The notes under the pieces were generated by a model that did not search any database, was not told the DNA's origin, and was given only the letters and a program-made list of their open reading frames with translations. Below are positions 49,585-61,873 of a stretch of 64,000 nt of DNA, one piece after another. The first letter of the stretch is position 1, and every line of letters starts with the position of its first letter. The stretch is taken from the NCBI RefSeq assembly GCF_910592395.1, contig NC_088318.1, forward strand, positions 2,604,001 to 2,668,000, in the 5' to 3' direction. The stretch comes from Lineus longissimus. Lineage: Eukaryota > Nemertea > Pilidiophora > Heteronemertea > Lineidae. The position numbers and the translations under genes were made by a program.

Positions 49585-49770
49585 CCTACACCCATTTCAC
49601 CTATTACCCATTTCGCCTATTACCCATTTCGCCTATTCACCATTTCAACTACAAATGTGCCCATTTCGCCTAATCACCATTTGCCTATTACCCATTTCAC
49701 CTATTACCCATTTCGCCTATTCACCAGTTCGCCTACACCCATTTTGCCTATTCACCATTTTGCCTACAAT
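49585..49770. repeat. 16-bp minisatellite (cccatttcgcctatta), forward array
   Basis: About 11-12 copies of a 15-17 bp unit, cccatttcgcctatta, with variants ttcacc, attcacc and acaccc. The same unit appears in reverse complement at 50289-50563. Confidence 0.9.
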
Positions 49771-50288
49771 CAAGATTTCTTGGTGCTTTACTCAAATTTT
49801 GTCATTTTGTAACTAGATCATTCATACTTCATATTCATATTCATCATTGCTGATTTCTCAATAAAATATCTTAGAGCCAGTTTTTATAAGAACCAGAGAG
49901 ATTTCTATTAGAGGGTAATATATGTCTCCACCAGACTTGTCCCAACTTTTTTTAGTGATAGGGTAGTACTTTTTTACAGGTTAGGATAGGGTCAAAACAG
50001 GCCTAATTGACAAAATAACCAAAACTGGGTTTTCAAATGCCAATAATTTTAATAATTTCCGAAAATTTTGATGACTGACTAACTGCTCAGCCCATAGGTG
50101 GCACTCTAAATCACTACATTTTACAATTATGTCCCTTTGCATGGTACCCCCCCCCCCCAAACCTTTCCCAGGGTTCAAGAAAACTTGGTTTTCTAAGATT
50201 CAAGGTATTTTGGATAAAGTATAGGTTTCTTGTTTTTGTAAAACATTAGTTTCACAATAAAAACCTAGTTTTATTGTAAAAAAATTAA

Positions 50289-50563
50289 ATGGGTGTAGGC
50301 GAAATGATGAATAGGCAAAATGGTGAATAGGCAAAATGATGAATAGGCAAAATGATGAATAGGCAAAATGATGTATAGGCAAAATGATGAATAGGCAAAA
50401 TGGTGAATAGGCAAAATGGTGTATAGGCAAAATGGATGTAGGCAAAATGGTGAATAGGCAAAATGGGTGTAGGCAAAATGGGTGTAGGCGAAATGGTTAA
50501 TAGGCGAAATGGGTGTAGGTGAAATGGGTGTAGGTGAAATGGGTGTAGGTGAAATGGGTGTGC
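50289..50563. repeat. 16-bp minisatellite, inverted array
   Basis: About 17 copies of aaatggtgaataggc / aaatgggtgtaggcg, the reverse complement of the array at 49585-49770. The two arrays face each other across about 520 bp of unique sequence. Confidence 0.9.
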
Positions 50564-53500
50564 ACCATTTAATCCATACTTGATGATATGCATCTTACTA
50601 AAAAAATGAGATGTTACTCAGAATAGACTAAATTTTCTGCTGGGATTGTTTCATATTGCATAACAGGCATGTGAACTAAACTGGGTCAAAATGAAGCTGA
50701 TGTAAGTGGATATAAGGCTAACAAAATTCAATAATCTTGCCCAAAATATCTTAAAACCAAAAAGTTTTATTGTAATTTAATTGATAGAAAGGGTGAGGTT
50801 TGTCTATGACTGGGCATCTTGACACACAATTAAGGCTTCAAAAGTCCCTTTGCTGGATAGTCCAATTCCACCTTCACAACAGTCCAGGGCTTGTTAAAAA
50901 GGGCTGTGCAATCTCGGGGACTGGTGTGTCAAGATGCAGTTTTAAAAAACTGCTTATATGCCTTTTGAAATGACAATTACAAGGTGTATGCCTACCAAAC
51001 ATCCTCAGGCACTTGGTAAATCCGCCGCAGCAGACTTCGATTATCAGGAATGCTGTGCCTACATTCTAGGATTTTCTTCCTAAATACTAATTAGTGAGGA
51101 AGTGGTTTGAGAAATTCTGTTTTCTTTTTAAAGGAGTGTTACTCCTCCAGATAATGCTGGACCAGCACTTCCTGTATAGGAGGCACTGCAGATTCACATC
51201 CAAAAATGTGCATAAAACAGTTTTCAGAATGAATGGTTTTTGAACATTTCCTGATGCTTCCCAGAGTGAGAGCTGCCCTGTGTATAGGAATTTAGTAAAC
51301 TTCATAAGTTCAGGGTGGAATTATCTCCATCAGGACACTCTTCCTTTAAGTGAAACTGATACCATTGTTTACCTATCTCTGGCTGCTGTGCACGGCAAAT
51401 AAGAATAGCAATAGGCCTAAAATATACCTGCCATTCTTCGTTGGTTTGAGGTTGATCTCTTGAAAAAAGGTGCAATTTATATATTCATATCGGCAATCCC
51501 ACAGCTAGTTTTTCATCCCATATTCACGGAAAAGAATGACTGACAGTGCCAGGTATCTGATGGAGTCCCACTTCCACCTACTCCTGAGCATGTATTGTGC
51601 TACTAAGTACAAAATATCTCGCTAATAGGCTTCAGGAGCTTGCTTGGCTTATTTTACCATACATCAAAAGCTTGTCATATCTGGATACCAGCCCTTGTAA
51701 CAAAGCCTTCCTTTAATATAAAAAGTTTAGTCATAAAAATATAAAATATTTGGTTGCTTTTTTTCTCATTTACCATTGAACTAAGGTAAAATCAAAATAT
51801 GATTTTGCCAGAGACAAATGACATACTCTAAAAAATGAAAAATAGTAGGCCATGACTGAATCACTGCATGTACATATTTTATTCACAAACACGTTTTGCC
51901 ACTGAGAATGCCTCATCAAAAAGTGTGAAATATCAAATATTTACTTTTTGTCGGTGGTGTCCAATAAATTTCTCTGCGGTAGGTATGCCTTCATCAGCTC
52001 ATATTTCAAAGGAAAATAATGATTTTTCATTCTGCACGGACATCATTCTATTGCCAAATACATTATCAAGCAGGAGTAAATATTCGCCTGGGAACTTCAG
52101 CAATATATGCTTATACCAAACACAAATAGACTACTTGACAGGACATCTCTAAGATGTGCAATATTTTATTGCACAAAGTGATTTCCATCTGATTGTCCAG
52201 CCAAGTCCTCGTGTATATGACATAGGTTCTTTGCTTGCAAAGTTGACCCAATGGTTGTACGCAACTTATATTCTGCCGAGTTGTTGTCCTCTCTCCATGC
52301 AATGGGTGATATGAATAAAGAGTAGTAAATGCTTTTATCTAAAACTCCATGGACATTTTCACTTGGCCTTTCTGTACAAAATTGAAGTAAAAGCATTTGC
52401 TAGCCTTTATTCATATCACCCAATATCATGTCATATGCACCAAGAGGACATTTTGTCTCATATTCCCAATTCTGCCTCATTTCAATATTTGACGGAGAAA
52501 ATAAAGAGGACTACTGTACATGTATTTGTACAAGTCTTGAGAGATATGTCCATTGAAAGCTGCACCGTCCATCGGGAAGACTAATTGCAAGATCGTTTTA
52601 TGCTGTGACCAGAATTAATATGCAAGTTTCCTTGTCATTCAACTAATAATTTCAAAATTGTTCGAATGGGCAATTCCCTCGAAAGTTGATAATGAAATGC
52701 TTAATGAATCTGTAATGGTTACAATGATATTACATGCAGCTTATATTACAATTGCTCACAGGGGAACTAATTGCTGCTGATAGTCCACTTGATAGCATCA
52801 TAGTCCAATGTTGGAGAGGAATTGTTGTCAATGTCCCCATCCTCACATCTTTCCGTGGAATGGGACTATCAAGACTGATATCAATGTTATCTGGGCCAAA
52901 AATAAAGACATCATAGGCCACACTCTCCTTGCTACCTACAATAAAATCGAAGCTTAAATGGGCAGCGGAGAACACTGGGCTGATGTAAAACATGACGTTT
53001 GACCAAAATTCAATATTCCTCAAGAACTGGTCTATCATCCTGCCTCTCAAGAAGCCTTACAACACTTGGCTAAATTGATGTCTTTATCATCCAACCATGG
53101 CCAGGGAATTGAATGAGTCTTTTCTTATCTGCTGTAAGTCTAAATTTAAATCAAATCAGTTTGATACAGTCACACAAATTTAATCTAAAAACTGAAGGAA
53201 ATGAAATTAAACACAGATAGCTGGGGAAGATAAATTCCTTTCATTTCATCTTAGGATCTTCAGCGGAATCTTTAATTCCTAGGGTTTTGTGTCTTTGGAG
53301 GATTGGAGTGGAATTTGGTTATGTCACTCCGATTTTTCATTGTTGTGGAGACTCTTCCAGGGCTGCAAATGTCTTTATCTTTGCTGTATATTGTATCTCA
53401 GCTTCCATGTATAGGCATCCTGAACCTCAGGCCAACACTTTGCACTAAGGTATGCAAGGGGAGGAGCATACAGTTGACTCTATAGTGTACGAGGATGAGG

Positions 53501-54056
53501 TATAGGTAGACTTTCTGGAAGTTTCCGGAAAAAGAATGATTTCACATCCCTCTAGTAGGATGTCTTCACCTAATAAACATGACTTAGCCTTTGATTATCT
53601 GTGAATACTATGCCATGCAAATATTGACGGCAAGGATCCTTTACAACTCCAGGGTAAGTGTGGGGTTTCAACGATGGTAGGCCGAATCACTTTACACACG
53701 CTTGTCATCAGGACTATCAGACAAGTGGGTGTCCCCGGCCAGTCTTTCCTAATTAACTGAACATATCAACAAAGTGCATAGTTTCTTAAGGGGCATGACT
53801 TGAATATTCAGAAATTGTCTTAGATTGGTGAAAGTAGAGTATATTCCTTGTACTTGTACATTTCATCTGATATTGTTATCATTTGCAGAATATGTTTGGA
53901 ACTTTGTTGGTGGAGCACAACTATTTAGAACTTTTTTATTACATACTTGTGTATTGCAATTAGTGGATACACCTTGGCATATCAGCCTATGATGAAAGTT
54001 ACATGTGGGGCAGTTTGATGTTAGAAAGTGTTTGTTAACATCGTCTCCAGTCTGTA
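50564..54056. other. Long AT-rich spacer
   Basis: No exon can be supported over about 3.5 kb. A frame on the minus strand at 53050-52730 has amino-acid composition that could pass for protein (for example DVFIFGPDNIDISLDSPIPR), but it lacks a convincing splice context or homology and is not called. The only clear structure is the hairpin at 52304-52421. Confidence 0.4.
52304..52421. repeat. Imperfect hairpin, 34-bp arms, 50-nt loop
   Basis: The arms 52304-52337 (gggtgatatgaataaag ...) and 52388-52421 (... cctttattcatatcaccc) pair with about 3 mismatches in 34. It could be a small foldback element or a small-RNA precursor; no flanking duplication was found. Confidence 0.6.
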
Positions 54057-54391
54057 TCATGCTGTCTCTGATTGATTGACCTGATAGCAGACGTCATCAT
54101 CGTTATCATCTACCAATACTGGTCTGGCACAGTACTGCGGGTAAATGACCAAGTGCGGGTTTGCACATCTCATAAAGACGTCCCAAGGTTTGCACACCTG
54201 CCAGCTACAAATCGTACTGTTGTTATTAAGTGGAGAGTAGGTAGGTGATGAATTGAGTATGTATTTATGTTTTCTTCCCGATGCTTTGAAAAGGTCAAGG
54301 AGATCGTTCACTGGAAATGGTAGACGGGAGGCAATATACATAGTTTGTCCACCTTTAAATGAGTACGCCAGACATGTTTCTACTGGTAGCT
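54057..54391 (-). CDS. Possible terminal exon of an unrecognised minus-strand gene
   Basis: A good acceptor (ctgttttccag) at 54392 opens an uninterrupted frame of about 111 codons to TGA at 54059-54057, in phase 2. It includes CLAYSFKGGQTMYIASRLPF, CSWQVCKPWDVFMRCANPHL and an acidic VDDNDDDVCYQ. Cysteine and tryptophan content and codon usage look protein-like, but I recognise no domain and found no matching upstream exon to the right. It could be a genuine last exon, an exon relic or a chance frame. Confidence 0.3.
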
Positions 54392-55826
54392 CTGGAAAAC
54401 AGACAAGCATGATGCCATAACGCAGTTATTATACATGCAAATTTGCTGAAACTTGGTATTTATAGTGTTGGACAGGTATAATGAATTGTCACAGTCAAGT
54501 CATAGGCCATCACCACAACTTGGAATAGAGTCTAAAATTGGAAAGCCCCCAAGTCATTCAGCGAGAATAAATATTGAATTACCTATAGTTCATCCAATCA
54601 TTCCCAGATGGCTCCGGAGTTTTTCATGACATTTACAGAAATGAATACCCCATCTACATGTTTGTTTAATTCTCCTCGGTGTACATGCCTACTGTACTTT
54701 TTTTCCACTTCAGCACCTATGAATTTAAATCATGATTGCATTATAAAGTATCAGACCTCGATATAACAAAACTTAGGTATGGTTCAAAAGTTCTCGAAGT
54801 TCGTAAAAGCCACCCCTGTATTCTGATTCGGTGCCAAGTCCCCATGTCTGCATAACCTTTAAATAAATTATGAAATCCATCCCCTTTAATCCCTTTTCTC
54901 GGCAAGAGGGGAATAATTTGATATGTTAGGAATCTAAATCGCATTATTCTCATAAGGCCACAACTATTTGATATTTTTAGTACAACAGATTTTTCTTGCT
55001 TGATGCTGGCAGTAAGAAAATTAAAACATGCCATGCTCGGGGAAATGAATCATTTTGGGATTAAATGTGGATGTCTTAGAGAGAAGTCCTTCTGACGGCT
55101 GTCCATAAACGCAAGAAAGAAAGCTTGGTAAATTGTCAAGTCAGACGAGAGTGAGTGGGTTGAACAGTGCATCGTATGAATGGTAGTTGTCTTTCTCCAG
55201 TATGACAATGCCTGCTGCTACTCTACTGGTGTGAGAGACCGCCAAATTGTTTTCACTTTGACTGAATAGTTCAGGCAGTGTCTTGGGATTTTCGAGATTT
55301 TGGGGTAGGTTAAATCAGTTAATACTAAAAATGCAATGGCTTGGCCTAATAAACGGTATGACCGGTTACATGGAATAATATTTTTTAAAATAGGGCCTGG
55401 TACTTTGGCTTTTGTACTGTTGATATAGGCCTGCAGTAGTGTTATTTTATAAAACAAATGCAATATAATCCTGTGATATATAGGCCTACTTTGATTTGAT
55501 CAACGGAAGGGTCTATATGAAGAGTCAACGGTCCTGACATGACGTTTTTCTCGAATTCCAAATATTTCTTTTTGTGAGGTGAAACCAGACCTTTTTTTCT
55601 TTTTTTTCCTTTTCTTTTTTTAATATGATTTTTTTTTACAAGCTATCTACTAAATGAATAAAAGAAGCAAACCACTTATTTTCTGGATTTTAAAGTATCC
55701 TGAACACGCAAAACATATCCTGGATTCAAACCCAACTTGGATGAGTGTCAAAATTTGGGAAAAACTAGTTTTTTTAAAATCTGGATTCGGTTCTTTTCTA
55801 AATGTGATAGATGACTGAAGATAAAG
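54392..55826. other. Spacer upstream of the Ser-rich protein gene
   Basis: AT-rich with long T runs at about 55590-55635. No exon or repeat can be supported. Confidence 0.35.
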
Positions 55827-58800
55827 ATGCCTAAAAAGAAAAATAGTACGTCTGAAATTCCGCTTCTGCAGCGGTCAGTGTCAACAACTTCTGATCCAGA
55901 ATTGGTCCCGGGGGATACCAGTACTACCCCAGGCAACATAATTCTCAAAGGGTCGGAATCAAAATCAAGCAATGGCAATTTGCCCTGTGACACTGATGGA
56001 GTACAGCCAGGTCCTACAGCAGTTCCAACTCAAATACAAGTAAGGAAAGAGTTTGAAAATGGTACCAAGTGTGAAGCAGAAGTGAAAGATGCCATACGTC
56101 TCGATGGGTCAGAGCAAGGACCGAGCAATGGCCATTTACCCTGTGATACCGATGGGTTAGTTCAGCCAGGGCCATTGAAGGCAATTCCAAATTGGAATGG
56201 GTGGAAAGGATCTGGAAATGGTACCCAGGCTAAAAAGCAGGTCAAGGTGAGAATTTATTATCAATTATGAGAAAATGTGTGTCTTTTTCAGAATGATATC
56301 AATAGTGTTGTCATTCCTGCTTTTCTACAGATTGTGATATAAGGAATGATGTCATGATTGTGCTCTCACGATGGGTATTATGGCCATCTTTGAATTGGGA
56401 TGACTTCGACATTGCATCCTTCCCTATTTTCTCGGGCTGTTAAGCAGCGTTATATTCAATAAATGTTTGAAACGGTGCATCTTATTGGGTTATACACAAG
56501 TATTTTGTGAAATTTCATCCACCTGATGATTGCTTTTTGGTCGGCAGAGCAGCACAGCAGGCATAATCAGTCGGAGGCTCAATTAGGAACAACCTGTAGC
56601 AGCATCTTGTCTTGTTCTATTATCGTGAAGCAAAGTCGCAGCAAGCATACTATATTGTTGCCAACCTCAGCAGCGTATTGCACATAGTGTTCACCTTGTG
56701 TAACTAGACTCACTTCTGCCCACCTAGATGTACCTTCTGTTGTTTATTTTTCATCATGCATATTCCTAGAAGGTAAAAAATGCTGTTGATCTACATATCA
56801 TATTCAGTCAACCTGTTGTTCTAGTCTTGCCAGCGAGAAATGTAAATACGCCTACTGGCTCCTCTTTCTAGAATTATTCAACCATGTGCTTCAAATAACA
56901 TCCCATCGGATCTTCCCCCTGTTTGTGTAAGACTTTTTGCAACCTTGACACTAAAAATGCTAATTTCGAACTTTACAATTTGTAAAAATTTCGTCACTGC
57001 GAGTTTGGGTGTTTTGGTCATCCTGATTAGATATGCTAAGGAAATCCTGATTCCTGTTTTCATACATTTCAAAATAACTCTTCCCGAAAGCACCTCAATC
57101 CTCATTTCTTCCAGACAACTTTTTCTTGGTTCCCAATCTCGACAGTCACTTTTTAGCAACCCTGGCGTCCAGAAAAAGACCATTCCCCCTCAAATACCTG
57201 GCGTGAAGGTGAAATTCGAAGATGCATATTTCAGTTTTGGCGCTCTGACTTTACAGACCCATTCGGTCATCGATGGCTATTCTAATTGTCCAGTATGTAG
57301 CTAGCTGGTGTTCTTAGTGCGAAAGTGCCAAACATGCCTCCACGAGTGTGCTCCATCCATCAGCATCTATCAATAGCATCATAAGCACCTATTGGCCATT
57401 CCGCACCACAAAGCAACTCTCCAGCAAAAAGGTTAATGAGCACAGAAATTATGCTATGGAGAGTTATCATTGATCGCTACGTCTGTCAATTACGGTCTCT
57501 CGATGATTGATAGATTCTCCGCGCGAAACTGCAGTTTTATTGCAACTTATTTCCCAGATGATCGCCGAATACTTGTACTGATCTTCTTGGCTGGAGCTTC
57601 ATTCTATGTACGAATGATTGGATGATCTGTGGAGGCAGGTATTGTATAAAGCTCGAATAATTCTTTTAATTCAGCAACTGGCCGGTGCAAGTGACATTTA
57701 TCGTGGTCAGCTTTTGCCAATTTCTGACTTGTGGTTAAATATTTTCTTTGGATTCAGATGAGATTTTCTGACAAACTTTGTGAAGAATTATGCATTTAAA
57801 AAAATGATGGAACTGATGGATTTCATGTAAGTCGATTTAAATTTTGGTGATGATTGAAGACAACTTTTGGAGGTCATGTGAGCAGGAACATTGGACGTAT
57901 AATTTCCCAAATGTCACTTGCATTAGGATTACAACTTAGGAAAGTGGTGCCAGGGGCACTTTTCAGCAACATCCTGTAGTGTATGACCGATTTTATTGGA
58001 TATCGAGCTTGGCTATGAAAAGGCATTACCTGCCAAGAATTCTTATAGTAATCCTTGCTCAGACCACTTTGGGGTCACCATGCAGGATTAGACCATAAGG
58101 CACATATCGACCCAAGTTTTATTCTTGGTTTCCAAACTCATATCTAATATTAGTTTTCGTAGCTTAGCTTTACGACGGCTTTCATATTAAGATATCAAAA
58201 CCTTTTTATTTGTAAGCTAAGCCATTAAAAAACATGAGACCTTTCTACTATAACTTACCTTTTTTTCGACCATCATCGTTAGATCCATGAAAGGACTATA
58301 TCGGCCCAACCCCTATTTTTTGCTACAAACCTTGCCTGACTTAGACTATTCTCAGCTTAATTTGGTTTGGGCAGTAAATGAATAATAGAGGACTCGGCCT
58401 CGCACTGATTGAGACCTTCGTTAAGGATGGCATGACAATTACGGGAACGCAATCAATATTAAATGGTCACTGTAAACCAACAAAGGATTTTATCATAAGT
58501 TGCACGAAATCTTAATTTCAGAGCTCTAAAGTATGTTGGTACAGTTACAGCCCAGTAGAATGAAAGTCCACTAATGGACTATGAATGTGCTGTGGCTATA
58601 ATTGTATCACTCTACCTTGCCCTATTCGACACAGTACAAGCTCAACTTGGTCACTTCCTGCCATCCCTTTTTTGGGAAGAAAATTATGGGTGGTTGGCCA
58701 CACTTCCTGATGGTTATAAAAGTGGAAATTGCAGTCCTGAACCTAGCTGTCTTAATGGGAAAGTTGGTCACATAATGCGCCAACTCCATTTATTAGTCTA

Positions 58801-61800
58801 TTTTTAGGATGTAACTAATGGCTATCTCTGGTTTTTGGACAGTTAGGTTGGACAGTCAACCCACCTGAGTACTGGAACTGGTGCAGAGATAAAACTAAAA
58901 ACAATCCTCGTTGATTCAGATGTTCATTACAGCCTACTGGTAACAACATTTGAACTTGTAATTGACCTTCAAACATACTTGTAGAGACTGACCCTCAGGT
59001 CCCCTCAGAGACCAGATTTTGGCCCCACCCAGTCCAAACTCGGGATAGTTAGGAGACCGCATGCAATTTCCCATTTTCTAGGGAAGGGTATCTTCTGCTT
59101 CATGATAAGCAGTTTTTGCCTGAGAAGTTATTGTCTTAAATCAGGTACGGTAAGCTAATTTTTCAACACATCCAGAGAAATTTTACAAAAAGGAAGTCTT
59201 TTTTGCCAGGTTCCCTAGCTGAGTTCAACTTTCCATCTATAGGACTTTCATTACATCTTTACATACAGCATAGCAAACATGGTTTACAAATCTACTTCCC
59301 TATTAGAAAGTAATTGCCTGCAACAGACAGTTTTTCTGTCTTAATTGTTACAAGCACTTTCCATTTGCTCACAGCCTCGTCACTGCATCAATAGTTGCAC
59401 CATAGCTGTCCGACAAGTATTGAAGGAAGTTAATTAGTCAAAGCAGATCCTCTTAGGGTAAATAGTGGAAAAGATTAGCAAGACTGGAGCTAAAGAAGGT
59501 CGTCAGCCCCAAAAGGTCAGAGGTAGAGCAACTATCATTAACATAACTTAAGTGTTTTGTGAGTGGTTGAAAAAAATTGAAATTCAGTACTTTTCGATGA
59601 GAAGAAGCAAAGTTGCACTTTAATAAGTTCATCTACACACATCTTGCTTGTTTTAAGTGAAATGGACATGCCGACAAAGCTTGTCAAGTTTGACAGTAAT
59701 GTTTAATAATGATAGTTTGATCCCTTTTGAAATGTCAAAAAATCAATATACATGTACATTTAAAGGATAAGTTGGCAGGATTAAGAGAAGGATTTGTTTG
59801 CCAACTCTCCAGAGTGGAAAGATATTTTGTGTCAGTTTTAAGAGAAGTTATCCGGTTTGTGGTGCCCGTTCATCCTAGATGGGAGGTAGGGTACTGTGAT
59901 AAAATGTGGTGTCTCTCAGCAAAAGTGCTTCAGGTTCGACTCTGTACTTTGCTCACCATTAAATGGAAGGGCATACAATGACAATGACATGTCTGGTTGC
60001 TTCTTGATACTGATTGACTACTTGGTAAAGTCGGGACAAAAGGCCCCTGAGGTCAAAAGTGTGTTGAATTGTCAACAAGGAGGTATTTGGCTAACAAGGA
60101 ATATGTCATTCATCATTTAGTGGTACAGGGAAACCCTCTATGTATAGATGGTTGAAATAAACAATGTAAGGGGAAAATGTTCAGCTGTTGATTAAAATAT
60201 TTGCGAGTTCAAAACTATTTCTCCATATTTTCAGGGTCGATTTCTCTATGGAACTTCCAAAGTGTACTGTTGCAATGTAGGATAAACCAGTATGAAACAA
60301 ACCTTTTGGCTAGAATATGAAGAAATACCAGGTGGACCTCAACTCTAGCACGGAGAGTCTGTTACCAAGTATAAATGATGAGATAGACTCTGGCAATGAT
60401 CCTGGATGTTTTGAGGGCATTCCTAGCACACGGAAGGACCACCGTCTGGGATCCGGAATGGTTACCAGTGCAAAGGAGTTTGGCATTGGTGGTTCAAGCA
60501 GGTCAGGGTTGGAGGGAGACCGGTGTAATGAATCTAATTCTTCCATTGATATTCTGAAACATCCCATTCAGGGTTTGGATAAGGCCCAAAAGTGTGACAG
60601 TGCATGTAAAAGTGCTACAGAACTGTGTGTCTATCAGGATAAGAGCCCTTCGCCGTCAGGCCAAGGCTTTGGATGGGCAAAGGGATCAAACCATGTCAGC
60701 CCACCTGGCCAAGTCTATGGCAATAAACTGTGCAGAAGCGCTATAGAGCTTGGTGCTGTGAAAGACATGGGTCCTTCCAGGACGGGCAACATCAATGTAC
60801 TCGACAACCCAATGGACAGCCATGAAGGTATCTTCTTGAAAAACAACCAAACTAGTAATAAACACTTCAACAAGCACTTCTGTGATTCAGATAATATTAG
60901 AAGTCAGTCCCTGGGTATTCTACCATATGCAGTTACTGAGCGACTGCTCAATGACTACAGTAGGAGAGATATGGATCATGAACGTCGCAGCTCTCATGGA
61001 AGTTTTAATCCTCCTCCTTCAAATTTGGGGGCAGGATTTCCAAACTGTGTCGTACCCCAGATTGCTGATAGCCACTGTGATTCTGAAAATGCTTTCAACA
61101 GCAAAGACAGCTTTGTGACTGCCAGGGACCGATTGAGCTCTGATGTGTCTGAGTGTGCCGAATATGGATCTTCTTTGCCCATCTCAGGGTATGGTACCCC
61201 ACTGGCAATCTCCGATCCTTATTTGACCTTGCCACCCGGTAGCAACTACAATTCCTTTCCCGAGCCTGAATCAGCTGACATTAAATCTTGGGTCACAGTT
61301 TCTGAGACGATCCCCTCGAACTCTTTTTCAAACAATTTGGGCAACATGTCTTTAGAAGTCATCTCAAGCAATTCATTTATCGATGACTTCGGGAAGTCCA
61401 CAGCTGTCCTACCAATACCAAGTCTCAGTACTTCACATCAGGATAAAAGTTTAAGATCAACCAGCCCGCAGTCTGCATTTGGAAGTCAATATGGAGAAAA
61501 CTGTGATAATGACATTTCTGGAAAAAGCGACGAGGTGATGTCCCATCTGATGCCTGACAATGACTCGAGACAAGTTGACATGACACTGATGATTTCAGAT
61601 GAAAGACGGGGCTCAGAAATTTCTTGCCAGAAAATGTTGTCTAGGAAGTGTACTTTGATAGACCTTGGGGACCAAGTCCAACAATCGACCTCCGAACCGG
61701 TACTCACCTTTGAGAAACCACAAAGACCGCCGGCAAGGAAGAGGTATGACTCGGTCAAAGAAACGGATTACGAACCGACAAGAAAGGGATCTATCATTTT

Positions 61801-61873
61801 ACGTCGGAAAAGTCGGGACAGTCATGGCCTGGATCAGGATACTGTGATGATGGAACTGACAGGCTCAAACACG
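55827..61873 (+). CDS. Unrecognised Ser-rich, probably disordered protein (5' exons; 3' part not seen)
   Basis: Exon 1, 55827-56246, begins at an ATG after an in-frame stop (MPKKKNSTSEIPLLQRS) and ends at AAG|gtgaga on a codon boundary. Exon 2 runs from about 60314 (acceptor ggctag, phase 0) or from its own ATG at 60317 to about 61873, where ACG|gtaact is a likely donor. The frame is open throughout, about 519 codons. After the donor the translation looks intronic. The protein is rich in Ser, Asn, Gly and Asp without hydrophobic segments. Exon 1 holds an internal duplication (SSNGNLPCDTDG / PSNGHLPCDTDG). A basic cluster, KRYDSVKETDYEPTRKG then ILRRKSRDSHG, closes exon 2, as often seen just before a membrane or kinase-regulated segment. 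No domain is recognised. Because the acceptor at 60313 is weak, exon 2 may instead start a separate transcript. Confidence 0.55.
56247..60313. other. Presumed intron of the Ser-rich protein gene
   Basis: About 4.1 kb, AT-rich, without a recognisable exon or repeat. A good acceptor (atattttcag) at 60234 leads into a frame that stops after 16 codons when joined to exon 1. It could be used for a 5' non-coding exon leading to the ATG at 60317. Confidence 0.45.

Noticed and set aside
52730-53050. 106-codon minus-strand frame with protein-like composition
   Set aside because: No convincing start, splice partner or recognisable domain; kept only as a remark in the spacer entry.
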